A DNA stretch of 64,000 bases from Planctomycetia bacterium (GTDB lineage: Bacteria > Planctomycetota > Phycisphaerae > UBA1845 > UTPLA1): contig JABTTW010000001.1 of the NCBI GenBank assembly GCA_015075745.1, forward strand, positions 2,232,001 through 2,296,000, given 5' to 3'. The notes below the pieces were generated by a model, which was given only the letters and a program-made list of their open reading frames with translations, did no database searches and was not told where the DNA came from. The translations under genes were made by a program, and so were the position numbers. Numbering within the stretch: the stretch's first letter is position 1; the number at the start of each line of letters is the position of its first letter. Shown one piece after another: positions 36,184-46,409 of this stretch.

Positions 36184-38640
36184 TTATGCAGATCCTCCTG
36201 ACGGTGCGGACGCGCCCGAACCACCTCTGCCGCGACGGCGACGGCCACCGCGTCGACCGCGGTTCTGCCCTTGGCGCTCCACGGCCGAAGCCGGCTTTGA
36301 TGTTGCGGCCGGACGTCCGGTGTTGGCCGCCTCACTGGAAGACCCCGATCCATTTCTGGCAATGGCGGCCAATGGGACATCACGACCTCGCCGGTCGGTA
36401 CATGATATCCTGACGTCATCGACTGCCAATGCGGAATCCGCGTGGATGCGAATCAGCTGGCCGTGCTCGCGCTCGATATCCGTCAACTGGTGCCGCTTGC
36501 GATTTAGCAGATCGTTCGCCACGGCCGTCGCCACGACCACATCCACGCTGGACACGTCCTCCATCTGGCTCGCCAGACGAATCGACCGCATGACATCGAG
36601 CGACACGCTGTCCGGCGCCTTGACGCGGCCACTGCCCGTGCAGCGCGGGCACTCGTGGTACATATTCTTCGCAAAGGACGGCCGCTGACGCTGTCGCGTC
36701 ATCTCCAGGATTCCGAATCGCGAGATGCGCAAGAGCTTGGCGCGTTCTTTGTGTTTCCTCAGAGCCTCGGTCAGTTTCATCTCGATTTGCCGACGATGGC
36801 GCTCCTGAAGCATGTCGATGAAATCGCAAATGATCAGGCCGCCGAGGTCGCGCAGTCGCAATTGCCGGGCAATTTCATCGGCCGCCTCCAGGTTCACCCG
36901 GAACGCGGTCTCTTCCGCGTTCTCGGGCACACGGAATCGACCGGAATTCACGTCGATGGCGACAAGGGCCTCCGTTTGCTCGATGACCAGGGACCCGCCG
37001 CATTGCAGCGGCACCGTCTTGGAATAGAGCTTGTCAATCTCGGTCTCGATTCCGTAGCGATGGAACAACGGCTCAGGCTCGGAATACAGCGTAACCATGT
37101 CCTGAGTCCGGGGACTGGCAATTCGCAGAAACTCGCGGACTCGCTGAGCGACCGTCTCGTCGTCGATGATGATCTTATGGAGGCTCGCGTCATAGACGTC
37201 GCGAACCGTGCGGATCACCAGATCGGACTCTGTATAGAGTGTCGCCGGGGCAGGCTCCTTCTTGATGCGCAGCTGGACCTTTTCCCATAACCGCGACAAG
37301 TAGTTCAAATCGCGCTGAAGATCTCGCTTGTTTCTCCCGATGCCCGCCGTGCGAACGATGAACCCCATGTCCTTCGGCAGCGAAAGCTGATTAAGGGCCT
37401 CTCGCAGCGTCCGTCGTTGCTCCTCGTCTTCGATCTTGCGCGAAACGCCGAGCTGCTCCATGTTCGGCATCATCACAAGGAACCGGCCCGGTAGCGAAAT
37501 ATAGGTGGACAGCGTCGGCCCCTTCGTTCCCACGCCTTCCTTGATGACCTGCACGAGAACTTCCTGGCCGCGCTTGAGGCATGCCTGGATCGGCGGACGG
37601 TGGCGTCGCGGCGTCTTGCGCCCGACTAATTCCAATTCGCCCTCGTTGCCCGGAAAGTAGTTGGGATGCAGATCGCTGATGTGCAGAAAGCCATGCGCCG
37701 GCCGGCCGAAGTCCACGAAGGCCGCCTGAATTGAGGGCTCGACGTTGGTCACCTTGCCCTTGTAGATGTTTCCGACATTTGAGATCGAAGCGGCGCGCTC
37801 GATGTAGAGTTCGTCAAGTCGCCCGTCGTTAAGCAGCGCGATCCTGACTTCATCAGGATCGGATACGTTGATGAGCATTTCGCGACGCGTCGAATCCGAC
37901 GGATCAACAGCGACGTCATCGCCGTCCAGCAGAATATCGTCCTCTTCGCGATCGTCTGCCGGCACTAATTCGCGCTGCGGCGCGGGCTCGGACTTGACGG
38001 TCGCAGGCTGTCGAGATCGCGGTGACTCCTCGTCTCGTGGAGGCGACTCTGACTCCGCTGAGCGGGCAGCGTCTCGGCCGCGCCCCGATCCGCGACGCCT
38101 TCGAGGCCGCCGACCCGAACGGGCGTCACGCTCCTCTTCAACGGGCTTGGCAGCGGCGGCCTCGGAATCGCCCGATATCGTGATCGGGCCCGCTTCCTCC
38201 TGGCCGCTTGTCGTTTCACCGTTGGTGTCACGCTCGCTATTTCTGTCGCTCAAGTCCGCATTATCTTCAATATGAGTGACGGCGGGATTGGATGACGGGT
38301 ACTCCTCAACGACGATGGTGCGCGACTGTTCTCCTTCGGGGAGCAAGTCAACCACGGCGACGGCCGGAGCCGCGTGTGGTTCGTAAAGTCGTTCTTCGAC
38401 CTCGAAGATACCGGCGTCGAAGCCGGACTCGGCGCTCGGCGCCGCGGCCCTGGCAGCCTTTGACGGCCCAGGGTCAGCCACGGTGACTGCGGACTCCACC
38501 TTCTCGATTTTCTTGTCGTGAGGCGGACTCGCAGACTTGGTCGCCGCCTTGGCCCGGGATTTGGCCGCGGCCGGTTTCTTGGCGGACGTCGATGCGCCCG
38601 TCTTCTTTTTAGCCTTTGATGTTTGTCGTATGTTTTTCAA
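36184..38640 (-). CDS. rng: Ribonuclease E/G family endoribonuclease
   Basis: 818 residues. The N-terminal 240 residues are low-complexity and rich in Lys, Ala, Glu and Ser. Then comes the RNase E/G catalytic core: the S1-like region (INVSDPDEVRIALLNDG, GNIYKGKVTNVEPSIQAAFVDFG), the RNase H-like region with AIDVNSGRF and ICDFIDM, which hold the metal-binding Asp residues, and the zinc-link CPRCTGSG. The C-terminus is rich in Arg and Gly and resembles an RNA-binding or degradosome tail. Whether it is called E or G is uncertain because the usual C-terminal scaffold is short. Confidence 0.9.
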   Translation of the reverse strand: MKNIRQTSKAKKKTGASTSAKKPAAAKSRAKAATKSASPPHDKKIEKVESAVTVADPGPSKAARAAAPSAESGFDAGIFEVEERLYEPHAAPAVAVVDLLPEGEQSRTIVVEEYPSSNPAVTHIEDNADLSDRNSERDTNGETTSGQEEAGPITISGDSEAAAAKPVEEERDARSGRRPRRRRGSGRGRDAARSAESESPPRDEESPRSRQPATVKSEPAPQRELVPADDREEDDILLDGDDVAVDPSDSTRREMLINVSDPDEVRIALLNDGRLDELYIERAASISNVGNIYKGKVTNVEPSIQAAFVDFGRPAHGFLHISDLHPNYFPGNEGELELVGRKTPRRHRPPIQACLKRGQEVLVQVIKEGVGTKGPTLSTYISLPGRFLVMMPNMEQLGVSRKIEDEEQRRTLREALNQLSLPKDMGFIVRTAGIGRNKRDLQRDLNYLSRLWEKVQLRIKKEPAPATLYTESDLVIRTVRDVYDASLHKIIIDDETVAQRVREFLRIASPRTQDMVTLYSEPEPLFHRYGIETEIDKLYSKTVPLQCGGSLVIEQTEALVAIDVNSGRFRVPENAEETAFRVNLEAADEIARQLRLRDLGGLIICDFIDMLQERHRRQIEMKLTEALRKHKERAKLLRISRFGILEMTRQRQRPSFAKNMYHECPRCTGSGRVKAPDSVSLDVMRSIRLASQMEDVSSVDVVVATAVANDLLNRKRHQLTDIEREHGQLIRIHADSALAVDDVRISCTDRRGRDVPLAAIARNGSGSSSEAANTGRPAATSKPASAVERQGQNRGRRGGRRRRGRGGSGASAPSGGSA

Positions 38641-38689
38641 AACTGGCGTCTCCGGGAGGGATCCCGAAGGATTGCGGTGCCCGGCGCGA

Positions 38690-39325
38690 TCACGGTTCGT
38701 ATTTAACCGATTCGCGCGTCAGCCGGTGCAAGTGCAAGCAACTTGGCAGGCCGAGCAGGTCGAGAATCTCACCCACTCGGGATGTCCCGGTGCCCGTCAC
38801 AATCTGTGTCCAGCGAAGCATGCCGCCGCTCACGTCGATCGACCGTATGTACGGTCGGATGTCGACCTTCTTGGCCGGATTCCTGCTGTCGGCGGCGTGC
38901 CGCTCGACGATCATTGAATCCGAGGCCAGGAAAGACCGCGCACGGGCGAGAACTGTCTCGCATGCGTCGTCGGTCATGGGCATGGTGTAGGTAGCTTCGC
39001 AGGGAAGGCGTCGGTCAGAATCTTCGACAGGCTCGGCATCAAGCAGGGCCAGGCCCCGCGGCATATGCGGAGAGAGTCGAGATAAGGCCGTCGATGGCTC
39101 CGTGGGCTCGGTCAGCGTGATCACCAGAAGTTCGTCGCGGGATGCTACTCCCACCGGCCGCGGCAATGCGATGCTTAATTTCGGGCGCTGATTGAACCCC
39201 TCGGAATACCGCAGGGGAAAGTCGGCCCGAATCATCGCTCGCTCAAAGAGCCGCAACGAATCGTGGTGCGAGATGAACCGAAGGTCACCTTCGACAGAAT
39301 ACCGAATCGCCAAACGATTGCGCAA
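38690..39325 (-). CDS. DUF2344 (TIGR03936) radical-SAM-associated protein
   Basis: 211 residues with the DUF2344 pattern (RIRYSVEGDLRFISHHDSLRLFERAMIRADFPLRYSEGFNQRPKL). It usually forms the C-terminus of a B12-binding radical SAM protein or lies directly after one; here it stands alone between ptsI and the RNase E/G gene. The natural partner is not adjacent. Its role, perhaps RNA or lipid modification, is not established. Confidence 0.8.
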   Translation of the reverse strand: MRNRLAIRYSVEGDLRFISHHDSLRLFERAMIRADFPLRYSEGFNQRPKLSIALPRPVGVASRDELLVITLTEPTEPSTALSRLSPHMPRGLALLDAEPVEDSDRRLPCEATYTMPMTDDACETVLARARSFLASDSMIVERHAADSRNPAKKVDIRPYIRSIDVSGGMLRWTQIVTGTGTSRVGEILDLLGLPSCLHLHRLTRESVKYEP

Positions 39326-39428
39326 TCCGTTAGCGATCCCTCACAAATACAGTGGTTCCCAAAGGCCCAGGCGTCACACGACGCCGGCGTCGGGAATCGA
39401 AATCATTTCACTCGCGTGTCAAGCAAGT

Positions 39429-39470
39429 GGCGGAAATGCAGCCAAAACCGTCGATCTCTGCATTTCCGCC
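39429..39470 (-). terminator. 13-bp perfect stem-loop after ptsI
   Basis: GGCGGAAATGCAG (39429-39441) and CTGCATTTCCGCC (39458-39470) pair perfectly around a 16-base loop. It lies just after the ptsI stop on the minus strand. The tract beyond is not T-rich, so it may be a stabilising 3' structure or a factor-dependent terminator. Confidence 0.6.
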
Positions 39471-39485
39471 AATTGCCGGGGCGAA

Positions 39486-41225
39486 CTAAAGGTCTCCCCA
39501 GACCTTTCGAGTCTCGACTCTAAGGTAGTTTAGCACCTCACGCTCGCTTTCAAAGGACAAAACTCGTCGCTTCACCCTCTCCGCATCGGCCATCGTAATG
39601 CATCGAATAATGTTCTTCACGACAGGAATGTGGCCGGCAGCCATCGAAAGCGTGCGTAACCCCAGTCCCAGCAATAAGATAGTAAACAGCGGGTCGCCCG
39701 CCATTTCCCCGCAAATGCTCACCTTTGCGTTAAATCGACTACCGTCGCGCACCACGCCGCGAATCAGGCGAATGATCGAGGGATCGGCCGGGGTGTATAG
39801 CTGAGCGACACGCTCGTTGCCGCGATCGACGGCGAGCGTGTACTGAATCAGGTCATTCGTGCCGATGCTGAGAAAATCGGTTTCCCGGGCCAACTCGCGG
39901 GCACAGATCGCCGCCGCCGGCGTCTCCACCATGACACCTACCGGCAAGGGACGCGTGAACTCATATCCGCTCTCTTCTAACTCTTCCTTCACGAGATTAA
40001 GGACAAACTTCGCCTGGCGAAGCTCCATGATGCGGGAGATCAACGGAAACATGACCCGCACATCGCCCAGAAGGCTGGCACGCGCGATGGCGCGCAATTG
40101 CGCGCGAAACATCGTGAGATGCTGCAAGCTGTATCGAATTGAACGCAGTCCCAGAAACGGATTCTTCTCCGGCTCCCAGGCGCCGCCGGTATGACACTTA
40201 TCCCCGCCGAGGTCCATCGTGCGAATCACGAGGGGGCGACATCCCACCGCATCGATTGCCGACTTGTAAACCTGATACTGCGTTTCCTCGTCGGGCACCG
40301 GTCCGTCATGAAGAAACAGGAACTCCGTTCGGAAGAGCCCGATGCCCGTGGCCCCCTGCTCGAGGCAGACCGCAACTTCAGAGGGAAACTCGATGTTGCC
40401 GAGCAGCTCGATCGTGTGTCCATCGAGCGTTTGGGCCGGCAGACCGCGCAGCTCGCCGAGCGTCGCCTTGACCTCGAGAAGGTGGGCCGCCTGCGTGTCG
40501 TATTCCGCACGCTGGGACGAGTCAGGATTGATGACGACGACGCCGTGCAATCCGTCCACGACAAGCGTATCTCCGCTCGACACATGAGCGGTGATATCCT
40601 CAAGTCCGACAACGGCGGGCAGCCCGAGGCCGGCAGCGAGGATCGCCGTGTGCGACGTGGACCCTCCGGCATCGGTGGCAAAACCGAGCACTTTCTTGGT
40701 CTTTTCGAGCATCACCACCTGTGAAGGGGTGAGATCGTGGGCGACGACGATGACCGGCGATTCCAGCGCCGACAACTCTTGCCGCGCTTCACCGCCGACG
40801 TGATGCAGCAGACGTCTCTCGATGTCGAGCACATCCTTGCCGCGCTCCTGCAGGAACGGGCTCGCCATCTCCTGAAACCGTCTTCGATATTTCCGCATGA
40901 AGACGCTGATCGCGTAGGAGGCGCTGTATCGGCGCGATTCGACCTGCTGCGAGATTTCTTTGCGAGGTTTCTGGTCGTTCAACCAGCGCTCGTGAAATCC
41001 GAAGATGTCCGCCAGGTCATTCCCGGCACGCTTGGACAACTCCTGTCGCTCGTTGGCGATTTCCTCGGCGGCTGCGGTGAAGGCCCGATTGACCAGATCC
41101 AGTTCGCGCGGAATCTGCTCCGCTGAAACGGTCCGGCGAGGCACGCGCGTTTCGGCAGTGTCGAGAACCAGCGCATCCGCCACGACGACTCCGGCGGATA
41201 CGCCAATGCCACGCTTTAGCGCCAT
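39486..41225 (-). CDS. ptsI: PTS enzyme I
   Basis: 579 residues. Enzyme I takes phosphate from PEP and gives it to HPr. H192 in GGSTSHTAILA is the phosphorylated residue; the later FLSIGTNDLIQYTLAVDRGN, and VSICGEMAGDP with the catalytic Cys, are diagnostic. It ends the run hpf-ptsN-ptsH-ptsI on the minus strand. Confidence 0.97.
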   Translation of the reverse strand: MALKRGIGVSAGVVVADALVLDTAETRVPRRTVSAEQIPRELDLVNRAFTAAAEEIANERQELSKRAGNDLADIFGFHERWLNDQKPRKEISQQVESRRYSASYAISVFMRKYRRRFQEMASPFLQERGKDVLDIERRLLHHVGGEARQELSALESPVIVVAHDLTPSQVVMLEKTKKVLGFATDAGGSTSHTAILAAGLGLPAVVGLEDITAHVSSGDTLVVDGLHGVVVINPDSSQRAEYDTQAAHLLEVKATLGELRGLPAQTLDGHTIELLGNIEFPSEVAVCLEQGATGIGLFRTEFLFLHDGPVPDEETQYQVYKSAIDAVGCRPLVIRTMDLGGDKCHTGGAWEPEKNPFLGLRSIRYSLQHLTMFRAQLRAIARASLLGDVRVMFPLISRIMELRQAKFVLNLVKEELEESGYEFTRPLPVGVMVETPAAAICARELARETDFLSIGTNDLIQYTLAVDRGNERVAQLYTPADPSIIRLIRGVVRDGSRFNAKVSICGEMAGDPLFTILLLGLGLRTLSMAAGHIPVVKNIIRCITMADAERVKRRVLSFESEREVLNYLRVETRKVWGDL

Positions 41226-41283
41226 GTCGCCTCCGGAAAAACGACGCGCGCATCACGGCCCCGTTGTATGAACCCTGCAAATA

Positions 41284-41574
41284 TCATTCTTCGCCGAATT
41301 TTGAATTGACGAGATCGGCCAGGGCCTGCACGGCCTCCCTGGCGTCCGGACCCTGAGCGCAAATTCCGAAGACCGTTCCCTTTACACCTTCCAGAAGCAT
41401 CATTTCCATCGGACTCTTGCCATCGACCGATCTCCCATCGGAGCGCTTGAGCACCCGAATCGAACTCTGGAAAGTCGAAGCCAGATCGACAAAACGCATG
41501 ACCGGCCGGGCATGCAAGCCCTGTGCGTTCGAGATCGTGACCTCGATCTCCGCCTGTCCATTTGCTTCCGTCAT
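41284..41574 (-). CDS. ptsH: HPr phosphocarrier
   Basis: 96 residues. H21 in GLHARP receives phosphate from enzyme I. The regulatory serine region is present (KSPMEMMLL, S54), which in other bacteria is the target of HPr kinase; no hprK is seen in the window. It lies 58 bases upstream of ptsI. Confidence 0.95.
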   Translation of the reverse strand: MTEANGQAEIEVTISNAQGLHARPVMRFVDLASTFQSSIRVLKRSDGRSVDGKSPMEMMLLEGVKGTVFGICAQGPDAREAVQALADLVNSKFGEE

Positions 41575-41776
41575 GCCATTCGTCCATGTGTCTAATCAAC
41601 CGGTTTCCAGACCGGACGACGCGCGAGGTTGAGAGCTTGTGATGCCATTCAAACTGGGCAAATGATCAACTCTTTACCGCGACACGGCCCCGTCGCCTGT
41701 TAACGCGCCATCGAAACAGCAACGCCCCATCGAACCAACGAACAAACTCCGAGGCCCGCGACGTATGCCGTGCGCG

Positions 41777-42250
41777 TCAACCCGCGGGCATCTCATCGGC
41801 CTCTTTGATCAACTCCCAAATAGCACTCGCGGTCTCCGCCTGCCGGAGAAATCTCCTGAAGTTGTCCCGCTGCAAATGCCTGAAGATGCTCTCCATGGCC
41901 TGAAGGTGGCCGTCAGGATTATCCGGGGGCGAAAGCAATACCACGACCGTGTAAACCGGGGCGCGATCCAGCGCGGAGAAATCGAGGCCCGCCGGAATTC
42001 GCCCGATCGTGGACATGATCTTGGGCACCAGCGCGTGCTTGACGTGGGGTACGGCGACACCCTTGCCGAAGCCGGTGCTGCCCTGGTTTTCTCGCTGAAT
42101 CACCGCCTTGGCGATCGTCTCCGCGCTTTGAGCAGACACGCCGGACGCATCGCAGACGCTCTTGACCAGTTCACGAATCACACCGTTTCGATCGGTGGCC
42201 TGCAATTCAGGCACGATCGCACCTTGCACGACAAAGTCCGTGAGCTTCAT
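41777..42250 (-). CDS. ptsN: PTS EIIA domain protein, PtsN-like
   Basis: 157 residues of the EIIA-fructose/Ntr fold. H69 in AVPHVKHAL is the likely phosphate acceptor, after the GSTGFGKGVA strand. With hpf upstream and ptsH and ptsI downstream the cluster resembles a regulatory PTS rather than a sugar transporter. No EIIB or EIIC is nearby. Confidence 0.9.
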   Translation of the reverse strand: MKLTDFVVQGAIVPELQATDRNGVIRELVKSVCDASGVSAQSAETIAKAVIQRENQGSTGFGKGVAVPHVKHALVPKIMSTIGRIPAGLDFSALDRAPVYTVVVLLSPPDNPDGHLQAMESIFRHLQRDNFRRFLRQAETASAIWELIKEADEMPAG

Positions 42251-42298
42251 GGTCTTGATTCCTCGTGGTACATGCGGAACGGGGCTGCCTGGCAGCCG

Positions 42299-42616
42299 CT
42301 ATTCTATGCGGTCCGCTTCAGGATGCTTATGGTTGCGGTGCTTTTCCTTGTGTCGCGTCAACTGACGCTCCAATTCCCGTGCGGTTGTGTCGAATGCGGC
42401 GAACGCATCTTCGTGTATTTCCTTGGCGACAAACGTGGCATGATGATCGGCTCGCGCAATGATCTCGCATTTCAGCTTCGACGCCTCGGCGGCGAACACC
42501 ACTTCAACAGTCTGAACACGATCGTAGTAGCGCTCAAATTTCGAGGCCTTCTCTTCCACGTACTCGCGGAGCGACGCAGGAATCTCCGTATGTAGGCCGG
42601 ATACTGTAATCTGCAT
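42299..42616 (-). CDS. hpf: Short ribosome hibernation factor (HPF/RaiA)
   Basis: 105 residues of the sigma-54 modulation protein family that binds the ribosome in stationary phase. Typical features are the opening MQITVSGLHTEIPASLREYVEEK, the EVVFAAEASKLKCEIIARAD strand and the DAFAAFDTTARELERQL helix. It lacks the long-form C-terminus, so it would make 100S dimers only with a partner or act as the short form. The order hpf-ptsN recalls the rpoN locus of E. coli. Confidence 0.9.
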   Translation of the reverse strand: MQITVSGLHTEIPASLREYVEEKASKFERYYDRVQTVEVVFAAEASKLKCEIIARADHHATFVAKEIHEDAFAAFDTTARELERQLTRHKEKHRNHKHPEADRIE

Positions 42617-42762
42617 GTAAGTTACCCCACGATAAGGAATTCCCTACGAAATCGATCATGGCGCTCGCGGGCGAATCCCCGACGTGCCTCAAGACTCGCC
42701 TCACAGCATAAAACAAGATGCAGCATATATTTATGGCACACAAATCGCAGACGACTCGAAGT

Positions 42763-43569
42763 CTAGGCGTTCCCTTCCTGCCGGTCAACCCCGGCGCTCG
42801 GGCTCATCACTACAGGTTCGCCCTGTCCTGCCCTTGCCAAAACCGCTGCAGAGACGCTCGCGGCGCCCGCCGACTTGAGCGCCTTGGCCGCTTCGCGGAG
42901 TGTGGCGCCGGTGGTCATTACGTCATCCACCAGACAGATGTGCCGGCCGGCGATGCGCGATCCTCGCCCGATCATCATGGCATCCTCAATCTCCTTCGCT
43001 CTCTGAGCCGCCGTGACGCCCGACCGCTCGTGAAACGGCCGTACTTCCTTGCGCATGACAAGGAGCGCCTCGACGACTCCGCCAAAATGCGCAACCGCCG
43101 AGCGCGCCAACAATGCCGTCGGCTGATAGCCCAGTTGCCACTTTCGCGTCCAGTGCGATGGGATAGGCGTCCAGCAATCAATCGCCGGCGGACTCATCGC
43201 CCCCTGAATCGACTTGGCCAGCAACGAACCCAGAAAATGATCCATCGTGAACGATCGCTTGAATCGGAGGATCAACGCCTTCAGCGGCCCGGCATACGTT
43301 CCGACTCGAACGAACGAGTGAAATCGCCCCCGGGTAAGCCCGGTAACGCATCGTGTGCATCGTGCATCATGCAGAAGATACGCCCCCCTGCTCTCTCCAC
43401 AGTGCCGGCAATAGGGTACGTCAATGACCGCGGTAAGCTCCGCGGCGCATGCGGCGCACAGGTCACGCTCGTCAAGCCCGATGGAATGATCGCAGGCAGC
43501 GCACACCCGGGGAAGCACGAGGTCTCCAATTGCAGCCGCCGCCCGGGAAAGACTCGCAAGCGCTGTCAC
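42763..43569 (-). CDS. comF: ComF-family phosphoribosyltransferase-like protein
   Basis: 268 residues. The N-terminal double zinc finger (CAACDH...CAACA, then CRHCG...CTRC) and the late PRPP loop LVDDVMTTGATL are typical. In competent bacteria ComF aids DNA uptake through ComFA; in others it may recycle purines. The gene lies 24 bases after gyrA and probably in its transcript. Confidence 0.9.
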   Translation of the reverse strand: MTALASLSRAAAAIGDLVLPRVCAACDHSIGLDERDLCAACAAELTAVIDVPYCRHCGESRGAYLLHDARCTRCVTGLTRGRFHSFVRVGTYAGPLKALILRFKRSFTMDHFLGSLLAKSIQGAMSPPAIDCWTPIPSHWTRKWQLGYQPTALLARSAVAHFGGVVEALLVMRKEVRPFHERSGVTAAQRAKEIEDAMMIGRGSRIAGRHICLVDDVMTTGATLREAAKALKSAGAASVSAAVLARAGQGEPVVMSPSAGVDRQEGNA

Positions 43570-43593
43570 GCTTCAACCCTCGTTGGAACCAGC

Positions 43594-46236
43594 CTATTCC
43601 GGATTCTGCCCCGGCGCGTCGTCATCGCCTCCGGTCGGCAACTCTCCGCCGGCATCCGAAGGCTGTTCTGCAACGTCTCGCGCGGCAGCGGATGCATCTT
43701 CGTCGGCCTCCTCCGACGCGATGCGCGCCACCGACACCACCTTGTCGCCCTCGTCCGGCTTCATCAGCTTGACGCCCTGTGTGGCGCGGCCGATCTCGCG
43801 AAGCTGGGAGACCTCGGTGCGAAGCATGATCCCCTGAGCGGATATGAGCATGAGTTCATCGGCATCGGTCACAGCGCGAAGCGCCACAACGTCGCCGTTC
43901 CGCTCATTCGCCCGGATATTGATGACGCCGCTTCCTCCGCGCTTCTGAAGTCGATAGGCGTCGATGTCGGTTCGCTTGCCGAATCCGTTCTCGCAGACCG
44001 TCAACAGGCTCATCTCGGGGCGGATCACGGCCATATCGACAACTTCGTCGTCTCGATCGAGGCTGATGCCGCGCACGCCGCCCGCCGCGCGACCCATCGC
44101 CCGCACGTCGGTGTGCATGAAGCGAATCGACATGCCCTTGCGTGTTCCAAGCACCACCTGGTCGTCCTCGCCCACGAGTTGCACACGGATCAACGAGTCC
44201 GCCGGATCGAGACCGATGGCGATAATCCCGCTCGGTCGAGGTCGGGAGAAAGCGCCCAGCGCGGTCTTCTTGACCGTGCCTTGTGCCGTGGCGAAGAGGA
44301 CGAATTTCTCCTCGAACTGCGATACCGGAAGAACGGCGGTCACCGTCTCGCTGTCCTGAAGCCTGAGCAGGTTGGCGATCGATCGCCCGCGCGCGGTCCG
44401 GGCCATCTCCGGGATGTCATAGACCTTCAGCCAATAAACGCGCCCGCGCGTCGTAAAGAAGAGCAGGTAGTTATGCGTGCTGGCGACGAAGACATGCTCA
44501 AGGAAATCGCCTTCCTTGGTGTCGCTCGCCCGAATGCCGCGGCCGCCGCGACCCTGGCTGCGGTATGTGTCCGTGCTGACGCGCTTAATGTAGCCTTGGT
44601 GAGAAATCGTCACGATGACCGGAAGGTCTTCGATCAATTCCTCCATGCAGAACTCGCCGACGGCGGCGGTGATCTCTGTGCGTCGCGGATCCGCGTACTT
44701 CGCCTTCATCTCGTGAATGTCTTCGCGAAGAATATCCAATACCCGCGCAGGCTCCGCGAGGATCGCCGCGTAACCGTCGATTTCGGCGACGAGTCCGACG
44801 TATTCCTTTGCCAGCTTTTCCACCTCGAGGCCTGTCAACCTTTGCAGTTGCATCGAGAGGATCGCCTGGGCCTGGACGCCGGTCAGGAACTGATCAGCGG
44901 CCCCCGCCTTCCTGGCGAACTGCTGAGGCAGCAGCTTGTAGAGCGCTGCCGAATCCGCGAGCCGAAGCGGTCGCGCCATGAGGCTCTGTTTCGCGGCATC
45001 GGGATTTGCCGACTTGCGGATCAGTTGAATGATGGCGTCGATGTCACCCACCGCGAGGATCAGGCCCTCAAGAATATGGGCCCGTTGCCGCGCCTTGCGA
45101 AGCAGAAAGCGCGTTCTCCGCGTCACGATGTCCTTGCGGTGATCGAGGTAATACTCCATCAACTGCTTGATGGACAACGTCTGGGGCTGCTTGCCGACCA
45201 GCGCGATATTCGTGACCGCGAAATTCGTCTGAAGCGGCGTGTACTGGTAGAGCTTATTAAGCACCACGTCGCCGCTCACCCCCGACTTGCATTCGACAAC
45301 CAGCCGAATGGCGTGCTTGCGGTCGGACTCGTCCCGCACGTCGGAGACTTCCGGCAGACGGCCGTCCTTGACGCACTGGGCGATTTTCTCGGTGATCGTG
45401 TTCTTCAGGATGTTGAACGGAATCTCATCAACGACGATGCGCGTTCGATCGCCTTTCATCTCCTCAAAGTGCGTCTTGGCACGCAATGTCATCGAGCCGC
45501 GCCCGCGCGTATAGGCATCGATAATGCCCTGACGACCGCAGATCATCGCCCCGGTGGGGAAGTCCGGTCCCGGAACGTGCTTCATCAATTCCTGAATGGA
45601 TATCGCGGGATTCTCGATGAGCGCGATGAGCCCATCGCAAATCTCGCCGAGGTTGTGCGGCGGCATGCTCGTCGCCATGCCGACGGCGATGCCCATGCTG
45701 CCGTTAACAAGGAGATTCGGAAACTTCGACGGAAGCACCACCGGCTCGGTCGTCGTTTCGTCATAGTTGGGAACGAAGTCGGTGGTCTCCTTGTCGATGT
45801 CCTCCAGCATCTCCATGGTCGGCGATGCCATGCGCGCTTCCGTATACCGCATGGCGGCCGGCGGATCGCCGTCGATTGAGCCGAAGTTACCCTGACCGTC
45901 GATCAATGGGTACCGCATGGCAAACGGCTGCGCCATACGCACCAGCGTGGGATAGACCACGGCCTCGCCGTGCGGGTGATAATTGCCGGAAGTGTCGCCC
46001 GAGATCTTGGCGCATTTTCGATGGGCCGTGCGCGGCCCCAGCTTCAGGTCGTGCATCGCCACCAGAATGCGCCGCTGCGAGGGCTTAAGACCGTCGCGGA
46101 CATCAGGAAGAGCGCGCGCCACGATGACGCTCATCGCGTAGCGCAAATAGGAATCCTGCATCTCCTCGACAATCGGCAGGTTTCGCGATGGATTAGGCAA
46201 TGCGGCCGGCGGATCAGGCTGGTTTTGGTCGGTCAT
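43594..46236 (-). CDS. gyrA: DNA gyrase subunit A
   Basis: 880 residues. The catalytic Tyr is Y131 (AAMRYTEAR). The GyrA box QGRGGRG marks the subunit as GyrA rather than ParC. The quinolone-resistance region ([17 protein letters not shown]) has Ala where E. coli has Ser83, Pro at Asp87 and Glu at Asp82. The C-terminus has the six-bladed DNA-wrapping repeats. gyrB is not in the window. The gene is followed by comF. Confidence 0.96.
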   Translation of the reverse strand: MTDQNQPDPPAALPNPSRNLPIVEEMQDSYLRYAMSVIVARALPDVRDGLKPSQRRILVAMHDLKLGPRTAHRKCAKISGDTSGNYHPHGEAVVYPTLVRMAQPFAMRYPLIDGQGNFGSIDGDPPAAMRYTEARMASPTMEMLEDIDKETTDFVPNYDETTTEPVVLPSKFPNLLVNGSMGIAVGMATSMPPHNLGEICDGLIALIENPAISIQELMKHVPGPDFPTGAMICGRQGIIDAYTRGRGSMTLRAKTHFEEMKGDRTRIVVDEIPFNILKNTITEKIAQCVKDGRLPEVSDVRDESDRKHAIRLVVECKSGVSGDVVLNKLYQYTPLQTNFAVTNIALVGKQPQTLSIKQLMEYYLDHRKDIVTRRTRFLLRKARQRAHILEGLILAVGDIDAIIQLIRKSANPDAAKQSLMARPLRLADSAALYKLLPQQFARKAGAADQFLTGVQAQAILSMQLQRLTGLEVEKLAKEYVGLVAEIDGYAAILAEPARVLDILREDIHEMKAKYADPRRTEITAAVGEFCMEELIEDLPVIVTISHQGYIKRVSTDTYRSQGRGGRGIRASDTKEGDFLEHVFVASTHNYLLFFTTRGRVYWLKVYDIPEMARTARGRSIANLLRLQDSETVTAVLPVSQFEEKFVLFATAQGTVKKTALGAFSRPRPSGIIAIGLDPADSLIRVQLVGEDDQVVLGTRKGMSIRFMHTDVRAMGRAAGGVRGISLDRDDEVVDMAVIRPEMSLLTVCENGFGKRTDIDAYRLQKRGGSGVINIRANERNGDVVALRAVTDADELMLISAQGIMLRTEVSQLREIGRATQGVKLMKPDEGDKVVSVARIASEEADEDASAAARDVAEQPSDAGGELPTGGDDDAPGQNPE

Positions 46237-46409
46237 CCGTTTCTTCGACTCCGTCAGGATTACCGGGCAAAAATCATGCCGCCCGGACAGGGGGAATTGT
46301 AGTGCAATTCAAGCACCCTGACGAGCATGGCACGCCCCCGCAGAATCGATAAAAAAGGCGAACCACGGAGCCGGAAAGCAGGGTAGGGGGCTGGCAATAA
46401 AGAAGACCG

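Noticed and set aside
42718..45879. 1053-codon plus-strand frame over comF and gyrA
   Set aside because: It lies antisense to two well-supported genes and its translation is Arg/His-rich without domains.
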